DNA of 64,000 bases from Streptomyces venezuelae (GTDB taxonomy: Bacteria > Actinomycetota > Actinomycetes > Streptomycetales > Streptomycetaceae), in the NCBI RefSeq assembly GCF_008642375.1, contig NZ_CP029194.1:186001-250000 (forward strand), read 5' to 3'. Below are positions 7,972 to 16,079 of the stretch, in pieces. The translations under genes were made by a program, and so were the position numbers. The notes beneath the pieces are model-generated. The model had not been told where the DNA came from, searched no databases, and worked only from the letters and a program-made list of their open reading frames with translations. Position 1 is the first letter of the stretch, and every line of letters starts with the position of its first letter.

Positions 7972-8449
7972 GCTGTCACTCCCAGGCAGTCGCGCAGCCG
8001 CATCAGGCCTTCTCGCATCCGGGGCTTCACCGTGCCCAGCGGCTCTCCGAGGTGCTCGGCCACTTCACGGTAGGTCAGCCCCTCGTAGTAGGCGAGCGTC
8101 ACGGACCGCCGCTGTGGCGCGCTCAGCGTGTGCAGGCAGCGGCGGACGGCGTCCCGCTCCAGATGTGACTCGACCTCCTCGACCACGTGGTCGAACCCGG
8201 TCTGGCGGTCGAGCAGCGCCACGCGCGTTTCCCTCGCCGAAGCGGCCTGCTCCGACCGCACGCGGTCCACGGCGCGGCGGTGCGCGATGGTGAGCACCCA
8301 CGTAAGCACCGATCCCTTGTCGGGGTCGTAACGCGGCGCGGTCCGCCACGCCTCCACGCCTCGCGGTCTCCCTGCGCCACTTGGCCCATCAGCGCGGGCA
8401 GAACGAGCAGCAGGTCCGGATGCTCGTCACCGGGGACGTCGTCCGTCAC
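7968..8449 (-). pseudogene. ECF sigma factor (SigK-like) with internal deletion of region 2
   Basis: From 8449 the frame encodes MTDDVPGDEHPDLLLVLPAL then MGQVAQGDREA, a normal SigK-type N-terminus. It then leaves frame at about 8360. Another frame resumes with VEAWRTAPRYDPDKGSVL and runs through WVLTIAHRRAVDRVRSEQAA and the sigma-4 helix-turn-helix (EGLTYREVAEHLGEPLGTVK) to the TGA at 7968. In family members about 35-40 residues lie between these blocks, including the core-binding and -10 recognition helices. At the junction the motif GAGGCGTGG occurs twice in tandem, consistent with deletion between short repeats. A 129-residue product from GTG 8357 would lack most of region 2. Confidence 0.8.
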
Positions 8450-8759
8450 CGACGCGATTGTCCAGTACGTCTTCCGGACACCGCTGATTCGGAGCGGCGC
8501 GCTGCTCAGCTCGGTCCGAAAGCGACCCGATCCCCTGTAGTGCGGCCCGTGTCACTCCGGCGCACCAGGGACACGTTCCGTGAGCCTCTGCCCAGCAGCC
8601 GCCTCCGGTGCCAGAAGGGCGACCACCACCCTGCTCGGCACCCGTCGACGAGGGGCGGGAGCCCGCCCCGCCGTCTGCCGGATCGCTCGAGGGAGCGAAT
8701 GGACGCAGAATGCGGTAGAGGGCCCGTATCTCCGCGTGGTCCGTCGGGGAGTGACTGAC

Positions 8760-9833
8760 GTGCTCGAGGTCCCGCTCTGGCTGTGGCTGGCGTTCGCCGC
8801 GACGGTGGTGGTGTCGCTGGCGATAGACCTGCTGGCCCATCGCACCGAGCACGTCATCGGCTTCAAAGAAGCTGCTGCGTGGAGCGGCCTGTGGATAGGC
8901 CTGGCCCTGACCTTCGGCGCGGTCGTCTTCCTCGTCCTCGGTACGACGGCGGGCACGGAGTACACCACGGCGTGGCTGCTGGAGAAGAGCCTGTCGGTGG
9001 ACAACCTCTTCGTCTTCGCCGTGATCTTCGCCTACTTCAAAGTGCCCCGCGCCTACCAGCACCGCGTGCTGTTCTTCGGCGTCATGGGCGCCCTGGTCTT
9101 CCGCGGCATCTTCCTCTCCCTCGGCGTCGCCGTGGTCAGCCGCTTCACCGCCGTACTCTTCGGCTTCGCCGCCGTCCTGTTCTACAGCACCTACAAGCTG
9201 CTCAAGGACGAGGAGGAGAGCTTCGACCCGGGCAAGAGCTTCGCCGTGCGGATGCTCCGCAAGATCATGCCGGTCCGCGACGAGTACGTCGGCATGAAGT
9301 TCTTCGTCAAGGAAGCGGGCAAGCGCGTGGCCACGCCGCTCCTGGCGGTGGTGGCCGCGATCGAGGCAGCCGACCTGATCTTCGCCGTCGACAGCGTGCC
9401 CGCCGTTCTCGCGGTCAGCGACGACGCCTTCATCGTCTACACCAGCAACGCCTTCGCCATCCTCGGTCTGCGGGCCCTGTACTTCATGCTCGCCGGACTC
9501 CTGGACCGCTTCCACTACCTGAACAAGGGCCTCGCGATCATCCTCGCCTTCATCGGCGTCAAGCTCGTCCTTCAGGCATCCCACAAGTTGATCAGCACCG
9601 GCATTCCCGAGATCCCTTCACCGGTCAGCCTCGCCGTCATCGTCGTCGTCCTGGCCGGTTCCGTGGTCCTCAGCCTGCTCCGGCCCGCCCCACTCCCACC
9701 GCCCCCTGCGGGCCCGGACGACAAGACCACCGCGCCGCCCGGAGCGGCAGCCACGGAGGACCCGGGCCCCGACGAAGGCGTAGATGTCGAGCCTGACCAG
9801 GATGGGAGGGATCCGCCCCGACCGGGCGCCTGA
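8760..9833 (+). CDS. TerC/Alx-family integral membrane metal-homeostasis protein
   Basis: A 357-residue protein with eight to nine predicted transmembrane helices. The family signature ELLEKSLSVDN-type motif appears as WLLEKSLSVDNLFVFAVIF, and the second acidic motif as AADLIFAVDSVPAVLAV. These aspartates sit in membrane helices and are linked to Mn or tellurite homeostasis. The C-terminus after about residue 305 is a Pro/Ala/Asp-rich hydrophilic tail. GGGGAG at 8746-8751 is 8 nt before the GTG at 8760, so I prefer that start to the GTG at 8751, which overlaps the ribosome binding site. Alx relatives are controlled by pH or Mn through riboswitches; I see none here. Confidence 0.9.
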   Translation: MLEVPLWLWLAFAATVVVSLAIDLLAHRTEHVIGFKEAAAWSGLWIGLALTFGAVVFLVLGTTAGTEYTTAWLLEKSLSVDNLFVFAVIFAYFKVPRAYQHRVLFFGVMGALVFRGIFLSLGVAVVSRFTAVLFGFAAVLFYSTYKLLKDEEESFDPGKSFAVRMLRKIMPVRDEYVGMKFFVKEAGKRVATPLLAVVAAIEAADLIFAVDSVPAVLAVSDDAFIVYTSNAFAILGLRALYFMLAGLLDRFHYLNKGLAIILAFIGVKLVLQASHKLISTGIPEIPSPVSLAVIVVVLAGSVVLSLLRPAPLPPPPAGPDDKTTAPPGAAATEDPGPDEGVDVEPDQDGRDPPRPGA

Positions 9834-9899
9834 TCGACGCCGGAGGGTACGTCCCCGTACGCCGTCCCGTTTGACGACCACAGGCCTTATTGTTAAAGA

Positions 9900-10100
9900 A
9901 TGAGTAAAGCCGAGCATGAGACCGGTCCCCAGGGAGCGCTTGTCTGCCCGGTCTGCGAACAGCCCGTGACCACGATCGTGAAGAGACGGCACAAGACCCT
10001 CGGAGTCTTCGTGCCCGTGTGGCGACCCGGCCCCTGCCACAACCCCGATTGCCCTGAATATCTGGAGGACCCGGAGCATCCGGAACGCCAGGATGGATGA
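9900..10100 (+). CDS. 66-residue four-cysteine (zinc-ribbon-like) protein
   Basis: A small protein with CPVCEQPVTTIVKRRHKTLG and CHNPDCPEYLEDPEHPE, two C-x2/x4-C knuckles that could hold one zinc. The hydrophobic stretch TLGVFVPVWRPGP separates them. The frame starts with ATG after TTAAAGA; there is no clear Shine-Dalgarno, and a TTGACG lies about 24 bp upstream of the ATG. The cysteine pattern argues for a real gene, but I recognise no named family. It stands alone between the TerC gene and the convergent exporter operon. Confidence 0.6.
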   Translation: MSKAEHETGPQGALVCPVCEQPVTTIVKRRHKTLGVFVPVWRPGPCHNPDCPEYLEDPEHPERQDG

Positions 10101-10276
10101 CACGGCCGCCCGTCCTCCGCCTCGTGGCCTGTCTCATCACCTGCAGACACGCCAACCGTCAGGGCCTCTCGCCCGATCCCCTGCGGGTCGGCGGGTCGGC
10201 GGAGACGGTCGTGCAGTCCGCTCCGGGGAGGTGCCCCGCAGTTCGTGCAGTTCACGGGCTGACGCGACAGCGGCAC

Positions 10277-11080
10277 TCACTTGGCGGGCTCGCGATCGTA
10301 GAGCTTCTTGGCCCATAGGTAGCCGCCCAGAGCGATCAGGGCGCACCAACCGATGGTCAGGATTGCACTGTTGTCGATCGGGTTGCCCATCAGCAGCCCG
10401 CGCAGGGTTTCGATGAACGGGGTGAACGGCTGGTAGTCGGCGAACCATTTCAGCCCGGTTGGCATGGAGTCGGTGGGGACGAACCCGCTGCCCGTCATGG
10501 GCAGGATCATCAGCGGCGTCAGCATGTTGCTCGCGGTGGCGACGCTCTTGGCGACCATGGCCAGTGCGACCGACAGCCAGGTGAGCGCGAGGATGATCAG
10601 GACGAGCACGCCGACCGCGCCGAGCCATGCGCCGAAGTCCGCGGTCGGCTCGAATCCCACCAGCAGCGCGGCCCCGATGACGGCAGCGATGCTCAGGAGG
10701 GTCTGGACCAGGCTGCCCAGCACATGTCCGGTGAGTACGGAGACCCGGGCGATGGCCATGGTGCGGAACCGGGCGACGATGCCCTCGGTCATGTCGATGG
10801 CCACCGAGATCGCCGTGCCCTGGGCCGCGGTCGCCACAGTCATCAGGATGACGCCGGGGACGACGTAGTTCACGTAGGCATCGCGGCCGCCCGACGGCCC
10901 GCCAAGGCCCGTGCCGAGGATGCCGCCGAGGACATAGACGAACAGCAGCAGGAAGACCACCGGAACCCCGGCGGCCGTCAGGATGAGCGTCGGGTAGCGC
11001 AGCATGTGCCGCAACTGGCGGCGCAACATGGTCGCCGAGTCGGCGAGGGCGTGGGGAACCGTACGGGAAACGCTGCTCAT
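10277..11080 (-). CDS. ABC-2 type exporter permease (DrrB-like)
   Basis: A 267-residue permease with six predicted transmembrane helices and the ABC-2 signature near the C-terminus (PMTGSGFVPTDSMPTGLKWF, then QPFTPFIETLRGLL), as in daunorubicin-resistance DrrB proteins. It pairs with the ATPase encoded immediately upstream, whose TGA overlaps its ATG (ATGA), to form an exporter for a lipid-like drug or metabolite. The transported compound is unknown, and no biosynthetic genes are nearby. Expression probably depends on the divergent HTH-MarR regulator. Confidence 0.9.
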   Translation of the reverse strand: MSSVSRTVPHALADSATMLRRQLRHMLRYPTLILTAAGVPVVFLLLFVYVLGGILGTGLGGPSGGRDAYVNYVVPGVILMTVATAAQGTAISVAIDMTEGIVARFRTMAIARVSVLTGHVLGSLVQTLLSIAAVIGAALLVGFEPTADFGAWLGAVGVLVLIILALTWLSVALAMVAKSVATASNMLTPLMILPMTGSGFVPTDSMPTGLKWFADYQPFTPFIETLRGLLMGNPIDNSAILTIGWCALIALGGYLWAKKLYDREPAK

Positions 11081-12039
11081 CGTGCGGTCTCCTGTTCCGT
11101 GACCGGGTTGCCCGTCAGGGCGAAGAAGACGTCATCGAGATCGGGGGTGTGGACCTGGAGTTCGTCCACGGTGAGCGAGGCGCGGTCGAGCCAGTCCAGC
11201 AACGCGCGCAAGGACCGGACATCGCCCTGGCTGGGGATCTGCAGGGTGCGTGCCTCGTCGTTGCGGGACACCACGTCCAGCGTCCGGGCCGCGTGGTCGT
11301 AACCGCGTGGGTCGGCGAACCGCAGGGTGACATGGCCGCCGCCGACCTGCCGTTTGAGCTCCTCCGGTGAGCCTTCCGCCACCAGCCTTCCCCCGTGCAG
11401 CACCGCGATCCGGTCGGCGAGTTGGTCGGCCTCCTCCAGATACTGGGTGGTGAGGAAGATCGTGACGCCCTCGTCGTTCACCAGTCCGCGGATGATCTCC
11501 CACATGGTCCGCCTGCTGCGCGGGTCCAGTCCGGTGGTCGGCTCGTCGAGGAAGATCACCCGAGGCCGGCCGACCAGCGTCATCGCGAGGTCCAAGCGGC
11601 GGCGCATCCCGCCGGAGTACGTCACCGCAGGCTTCCGGGCTGCGTCCATCAGATCGAACCGCGCCAGCAGTTCGGCGGCAGACCGCCTCCGTTCCCGGCG
11701 GGGCAGGTGGTTCAGGCAGGCCATCAGCAGCAGGTTTTCCTCGCCGGTGAGGAAGTTGTCCACTGCGGAGAACTGGCCGGTGACGCCGATCGCGGCGCGT
11801 ACCGCGTCCGGATTCCGGACCACATCGTGGCCGGCGACTTGCATCTCCCCCGCGTCGGCACGGATGAGGGTGGACAGGATCTGCACCACGGTGGTCTTGC
11901 CCGCACCGTTCGGGCCGAGCAACGCGAAGACAGATCCCGCGGGGATGTCGAGGTCGATGCCGTCGAGCACCACGTGGTCGCCGTACGCCTTGTGTATCGC
12001 AGTCGCCGCTACTGCGGGGCGGCCGAGATCCGTAGTCAT
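11077..12039 (-). CDS. DrrA-like ABC exporter ATP-binding protein
   Basis: A 320-residue ATPase. Walker A is GPNGAGKT (residues 42-49), the signature is TYSGGMRRRLDLAMTL, Walker B is RVIFLDEPTTGLDP, and the H-loop region is FLTTQYLEEADQLADRI. The C-terminal 80 residues, with the conserved end TPDLDDVFFALTG, form the DrrA-type regulatory domain. It energises the DrrB-like permease translated from the overlapping downstream gene. The gene is divergent from a MarR-type regulator across a 218-bp region with a GTTGCAT dyad, so drug-inducible repression is likely. Confidence 0.93.
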   Translation of the reverse strand: MTTDLGRPAVAATAIHKAYGDHVVLDGIDLDIPAGSVFALLGPNGAGKTTVVQILSTLIRADAGEMQVAGHDVVRNPDAVRAAIGVTGQFSAVDNFLTGEENLLLMACLNHLPRRERRRSAAELLARFDLMDAARKPAVTYSGGMRRRLDLAMTLVGRPRVIFLDEPTTGLDPRSRRTMWEIIRGLVNDEGVTIFLTTQYLEEADQLADRIAVLHGGRLVAEGSPEELKRQVGGGHVTLRFADPRGYDHAARTLDVVSRNDEARTLQIPSQGDVRSLRALLDWLDRASLTVDELQVHTPDLDDVFFALTGNPVTEQETAR

Positions 12040-12197
12040 GGGGTTCCACTCCCGCCGGTGAGGTTCTGTGCCACATAGGCACCTTCACAATTCAGCGAAA
12101 GTTACGTTGCATTCACAAGATGGTCAATCGAATCAATGCGGAGAAGTAGCGTAGTTGCAGGTCAGTGCGTGCTATTCATTGCATCACCCTTGCCGTC

Positions 12198-12223
12198 TAA
12201 TGCAACGGTAGTGCGTTGCATTA
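12198..12223. promoter_or_regulatory. Operator-like dyad TAATGCAAC-N8-GTTGCATTA
   Basis: Perfect 9-bp inverted repeats (12198-12206 and 12215-12223) separated by 8 bp, 35 bp before the regulator start. Further GTTGCAT-like half sites lie at 12106-12113 (GTTGCATT) and 12179-12184 (TTGCAT), nearer the exporter promoter. This is the probable binding site of the divergent HTH-MarR protein controlling itself and the exporter. Confidence 0.75.
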
Positions 12224-12257
12224 CGCTGCTCTCGACACCGACCGCGGAGGACGCCCG

Positions 12258-12995
12258 ATGCCTGGTGACAGACTCACCCTCCGGGACCGGCAGCAGATCG
12301 CCGCGGGACTGCGCGAGGAGCTGACCTACGCCGCCATCGGCCGGCTCGTCGGGCGACCCACTTCCACCGTCACCCGCGAGGTGATGCGCAACGGCGGGCC
12401 GCGCAGCTATCACGCCGAGGCGGCCCACCGGGCCGGCACACGCCACGCGAGCCGGCGCAGGGCCACTGCGCCGAAACCGTCACCAGCACGGGCCGACCTC
12501 GGCGGGCGTGATCCACGGGTCGTGGACGAGGTGGACGCGCAGAGCATGGAACTGATGGTCCAGGCCGGGCTCCCCCAGATGATGGCCAGGGTGCTCGCCG
12601 CGTTGTTCACCACCGACAGCGGCAGCCTCACCTCCGCGGAACTCGTGCGCCGCCTGCACGTCAGCCCCGCCTCCATCTCCAAGGCCATCGGCTACCTGGA
12701 GACCCAGGCACTCGTCAAACGCGAACGCGACCACCGCAGCCGCGCCGAACGCTACGCGATCGACGACGACGTAGCGTTCCAGTCGGTCATGGCCGGCGCG
12801 CGCAACCAGACCCAGATCGCCGAGGCTTGCAGGATCGCAGCCCGGCAGCTGGGCACCACCACCCCCGCCGGCGCCCGGCTGGAGAACACGAGCCAGTTCC
12901 TCCTCCACGTCATCGACGACCTGGTCCGCTCAGCCCAGCGCTGGCACGAGATCTACTCCACTCATCCTGGGAACGCCCCCGAAACCGACGACTGA
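12258..12995 (+). CDS. MarR/GbsR-like regulator with an extra N-terminal IS30-type HTH
   Basis: A 245-residue regulator with two DNA-binding parts. Residues 1-55 (LTLRDRQQIAAGLREELTYA, then IGRLVGRPTSTVTREVMRNG) match the HTH_38 domain of IS30 transposases. Residues about 95-170 form a GbsR/MarR winged helix (SLTSAELVRRLHVSPASISK, then YLETQALVKRERD). A C-terminal helical dimerisation region follows. The ATG at 12258 has GGAGG 7 nt upstream. It is divergent from the DrrAB-type exporter and probably represses it until a ligand binds. Two HTH units fused in one regulator are uncommon; I take it as one intact protein. Confidence 0.88.
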   Translation: MPGDRLTLRDRQQIAAGLREELTYAAIGRLVGRPTSTVTREVMRNGGPRSYHAEAAHRAGTRHASRRRATAPKPSPARADLGGRDPRVVDEVDAQSMELMVQAGLPQMMARVLAALFTTDSGSLTSAELVRRLHVSPASISKAIGYLETQALVKRERDHRSRAERYAIDDDVAFQSVMAGARNQTQIAEACRIAARQLGTTTPAGARLENTSQFLLHVIDDLVRSAQRWHEIYSTHPGNAPETDD

Positions 12996-13312
12996 TCAGA
13001 GCACGTCGGCCTTGGAGGACGTTGCGTCAGAACGCGAGGACCGGCTCGACCGACGGATCCGGGACGACGCCGGCGGCATCCGATCAAACCCTGCGGTGCG
13101 ACGCGCGGCACCGGGCGAGCGACCTCGCCGCCGCACATCCGACCACAGTCGCGGCCTGAGCGTGAACTGGAACGGGACGAAAGCCGGCCGCATCAGGGGT
13201 CCCGCGACGGCCGGTTCGCCGGCGTAGACGGACCCGTCGTCGGCTGATGACTTCCTGGGGAGCAGACGAACTCACGGGACCTCTGTCTGCAGGTGATGGG
13301 AGACTCGGGCCC
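12996..13312. other. Intergenic stretch, nothing recognised
   Basis: Between the HTH-MarR gene and the DinB-like gene I see no frame with coding character and no strong hairpin. A GGGAGA about 10 nt before 13313 is the likely ribosome binding site of the following gene. Confidence 0.4.
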
Positions 13313-13906
13313 ATGAAGCCCAATGACCCCAAAGACGACCTGCACCGCTACCTCAAGGCGGCCCGCGAAGCCATCGTCTGGAAGGTGGACGGACTGTCCG
13401 AGTACGACATCCGCCGCCCCCTGACGCCGACGGGCACCAACCTCCTCGGCCTCGTCAAGCACCTGGCCGGCGTCGAACTCGGGTACTTCGGCCCGACCTT
13501 CGGCCGCCCGCACAACGAATCCCTCCCCTGGCACGAGGAGAGCGCCGAGCCCAACTCGGACATGTGGGCACCCGCCGACGAGTCGCGCGAGGATGTTCTC
13601 GGCCTCTACCACCGCGCCTGGGCGCACGCGGACGCGACGATCGAGGCGCTGCCGCTCGATGCGACGGGCCACGTCGCGTGGTGGGGTGACAACGGAGACG
13701 TGACGCTTCAGCGGATCATGCTGCACATGACGGCCGAGACCAACCGGCACGCCGGCCACGCCGACATCGTCCGCGAACTGATCGACGGCAAGGTCGGTAT
13801 GCGGGAGGCCAACAGCAACATGGACGGCGGCGACGAGGCCTGGTACCAAAACCACTGGAACCGACTGGAGGCGTCCGCCAAGGAGGCTCAGGCCAAGCAG
13901 CGCTGA
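13313..13906 (+). CDS. DinB/DUF664-family protein
   Basis: A 197-residue DinB-like protein (MKPNDPKDDLHRYLKAAREA). Metal-ligand histidines are in GLVKHLAGVELGYFG and MTAETNRHAGHADIVRELID. The insert with W and acidic residues between helices 2 and 3 (LPWHEESAEPNSDMWAP) is typical of the DUF664 branch. Predicted activity is metal-dependent thiol transfer; no substrate is known. The start is ATG 13313 with GGGAG 10 nt upstream. It stands alone, and is the second intact member of this family in the window. Confidence 0.87.
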   Translation: MKPNDPKDDLHRYLKAAREAIVWKVDGLSEYDIRRPLTPTGTNLLGLVKHLAGVELGYFGPTFGRPHNESLPWHEESAEPNSDMWAPADESREDVLGLYHRAWAHADATIEALPLDATGHVAWWGDNGDVTLQRIMLHMTAETNRHAGHADIVRELIDGKVGMREANSNMDGGDEAWYQNHWNRLEASAKEAQAKQR

Positions 13907-13990
13907 CGTCGTCCCGGGAGGCGTTCACGCATTCCGGCCACCCAGGAACCTTCACCACGGAGCCGTTCCGAGCAGGCCCGCGGTGTATGG

Positions 13991-14686
13991 CTATTTCGTG
14001 TAGTTGTAGACGGTCGCCCGGGAGACGCCGAGCTGGTCCGCGATGACCTGTGCGGAGCTCCGGGTCTCGAAGAAACCCTCGCGATGCAGCTGGCGCACCA
14101 GCTCACGCTTCTGGTCGCGGTTGAGGCCGCGCGGGGTGCTGGAGCGCTGCGCCGCGAAGGAGTCGATGGCCGAGCGGAGTTCGCGCCCGGTGCGGTCGCG
14201 CAGTGTCTCCAGGGCCTCACCTTGGTGTTCGACCTCGGTGGCGACGAGGTTCGCGAGGGTCAGGGCCAGCGGGGACAGTGTGCTGACGTCCAGGTTCAGG
14301 CACAGGGCCGCGACGTAACGTCCCTCGGCGTTCTTGATGCCGATCGAGGTGCTCTTGGCCGGGCGCCCGTCGGGGAACCGGTTGTTGTAGTTCTGGATGA
14401 CGCCGGGGTAGTCGGGGTCCGCGATGCGGCGCAGGCCCAGTTCCGTGGCGGAGTCACCGACCTGCCGTCCGGACAGGTTGTTCTCGATGACGCGGATGGC
14501 GCTGTCGGGTCGGCGCAGATCGTGCAGGACGACCTCGCACAGACCTGGGAACATGCGCCCGACCGCGACAGCGATGCGCTCGGCTTCCCGTACGAGGTGC
14601 TCGTCGTCCGGCAGGTAACGACCGTCTCCCGGTACGGCGGGCTGGACGGCGGGTTCGTCATCTCGTCGGCCGGTGGGGTGTGTCAT
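13991..14686 (-). CDS. YheO-type PAS plus HTH transcriptional regulator (DauR-like)
   Basis: A 231-residue regulator. Residues about 25-140 form the YheO-like PAS domain (FPGLCEVVLHDLRRPDSAIR, NNLSGRQVGD, SIGIKNAEGRYVAALCLNLD). The C-terminus (REGFFETRSSAQVIADQLGV, SRATVYNYTK) is the HTH_22 DNA-binding region. DauR-type proteins control D-amino-acid or small-molecule catabolism. Its ATG overlaps the TGA of the upstream PLP-enzyme gene (ATGA), so it is likely the dedicated regulator of that enzyme, probably responding to its substrate. Confidence 0.9.
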   Translation of the reverse strand: MTHPTGRRDDEPAVQPAVPGDGRYLPDDEHLVREAERIAVAVGRMFPGLCEVVLHDLRRPDSAIRVIENNLSGRQVGDSATELGLRRIADPDYPGVIQNYNNRFPDGRPAKSTSIGIKNAEGRYVAALCLNLDVSTLSPLALTLANLVATEVEHQGEALETLRDRTGRELRSAIDSFAAQRSSTPRGLNRDQKRELVRQLHREGFFETRSSAQVIADQLGVSRATVYNYTK

Positions 14687-15867
14687 CGAGTGCTGCCCGA
14701 TTCCTGAGCGCCGTCACCGTTCCCGGCGAACACCGCGGCCATCTTCTCGGTGGACTTCAGCCCCGCACCGGTGAGCACGACCACGGTCGTCTCGTCCGGA
14801 GCGATGTCTCCGGTCGCGAGGAAGTGGTCGAGGGTCGCCGCGGCGACGCTGCTGGTCGGTTCGGCGTACAAGCCTCGCGCGCTCAGTGCACGGACCGCTG
14901 CGTGGATCTCCGCCTCGGGGACGGCACGAGCGGCGCCGCCGGAGCGGCGTATGGCCTGCAGCGCCTCAGGCAGCCGGACCGGTTGGGCGATGGCCGCGCC
15001 CTCGGCGATCGTCGGCAGCCGCTCGCCGCGGCCGGCCGGGTCGACGCCGTTGAACGTGTCGGCGATGGTCGCCCAGTGCTCGGGCTGCCCGACGAACAGG
15101 CGCGGGCGCCTGTCGATCTGGCCGGCGTCGAGCAGTTCGCCGAACGCCAGGTCGCACCCGATGATGTTGCTGCCGGCTCCGGCCACGAGGACCACGTTGT
15201 CGGGCGCGGTGAAGCCGAGGGACTCCCACATCTCATAGGCGATGGTCTTGGTGCCCTGGAGGAACATGGGGTGCCAGTTGTGGCTGGCGTAGGGGATCTG
15301 GTCGGACTGCCGGATCGCCTCGTCGGAGACCTCGTCGCGGGTGCCGCCGACCAGCTCGATCTCGGCTCCGTAGGCGCGGGCCTGGAGGATCTTGGCCGCC
15401 GAGGTGGCGGCGGGAACGATGATCTTGGCGCGGATGCCGGCCGCGGCGGCGTAGGCGGCCACCGCGGAGCCGCCGTTGCCCGAGCTGTCCTCGAGTACGC
15501 GGTCGGCTCCGTGCGCCGTGAGGTGGGACATCATCACGGACACGCCCCGGTCCTTGAAGCTGGAGGTCGGGTTGAACCACTCCAGTTTGAAGTAGACACG
15601 TCGACCGCCCCAGTCGACCGGAACCATCGGCGTGCATCCTTCGCCGAGGCTCACCCGCCTGGCGGCCGGGACGGGCAGGACCGCGTGGTAGCGCCACAGG
15701 GACCGTTCGGCGATGTCGATCTGCTCGGGACGCAGGCCCGGCAGCGCGCTGACGGCGAGTGGGCTGCCGTCCTCGCCCCGCCAGCGAGGATCGTCCAGGG
15801 AGTAGCGCCTTCCGGAGCGGTCGTAGAGGTCGGGGGCGGTAGTGGCTGAGTGCTGTTCGGCGTTCAT
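14683..15867 (-). CDS. PLP-dependent fold-type II lyase (threonine synthase-like)
   Basis: A 394-residue tryptophan-synthase-beta superfamily enzyme. The PLP lysine is in NPTSSFKDRGVSVMMSHL, the phosphate-binding loop is DSSGNGGSAVAAYAAA, and the cofactor ring contact region is VVLVAGAGSNIIG. The C-terminal ELLD/GLYAEPTSS segment and VVLTGAGLKS match threonine synthase-like and diaminopropionate ammonia-lyase-like proteins. Beta-elimination or replacement on an amino acid is expected. The start is ATG 15867 with GGAG 6 nt upstream. It is translated with the overlapping YheO-type regulator, and the pairing suggests use of a particular amino acid, possibly a D-form, rather than housekeeping threonine synthesis. 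Confidence 0.87.
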   Translation of the reverse strand: MNAEQHSATTAPDLYDRSGRRYSLDDPRWRGEDGSPLAVSALPGLRPEQIDIAERSLWRYHAVLPVPAARRVSLGEGCTPMVPVDWGGRRVYFKLEWFNPTSSFKDRGVSVMMSHLTAHGADRVLEDSSGNGGSAVAAYAAAAGIRAKIIVPAATSAAKILQARAYGAEIELVGGTRDEVSDEAIRQSDQIPYASHNWHPMFLQGTKTIAYEMWESLGFTAPDNVVLVAGAGSNIIGCDLAFGELLDAGQIDRRPRLFVGQPEHWATIADTFNGVDPAGRGERLPTIAEGAAIAQPVRLPEALQAIRRSGGAARAVPEAEIHAAVRALSARGLYAEPTSSVAAATLDHFLATGDIAPDETTVVVLTGAGLKSTEKMAAVFAGNGDGAQESGSTR

Positions 15868-16079
15868 GGGCGGCTCCGGCTTCTCCTCGCTCGACGTGCT
15901 GTTCGTGTCGCTGGGTCTCGCAGCCCGATGGGCACCCTGCCACCTTAGACGCACTATCCAGATTTACACAGCGTGTCGAATCGCTCCTCGACGCACTCTG
16001 CCCTGCGGGGATGCTGAGCGGCTCCGACAGCGCAGACTCCGGGCATCCCGTGTAGCCGAACGGTCAGGGGCAGACGTGA

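Noticed and set aside
8580..8759. Upstream extension of the TerC gene to 8580
   Set aside because: The extra residues are Arg/Pro-rich without family similarity, and a GGGGAG site fixes the start at 8760.
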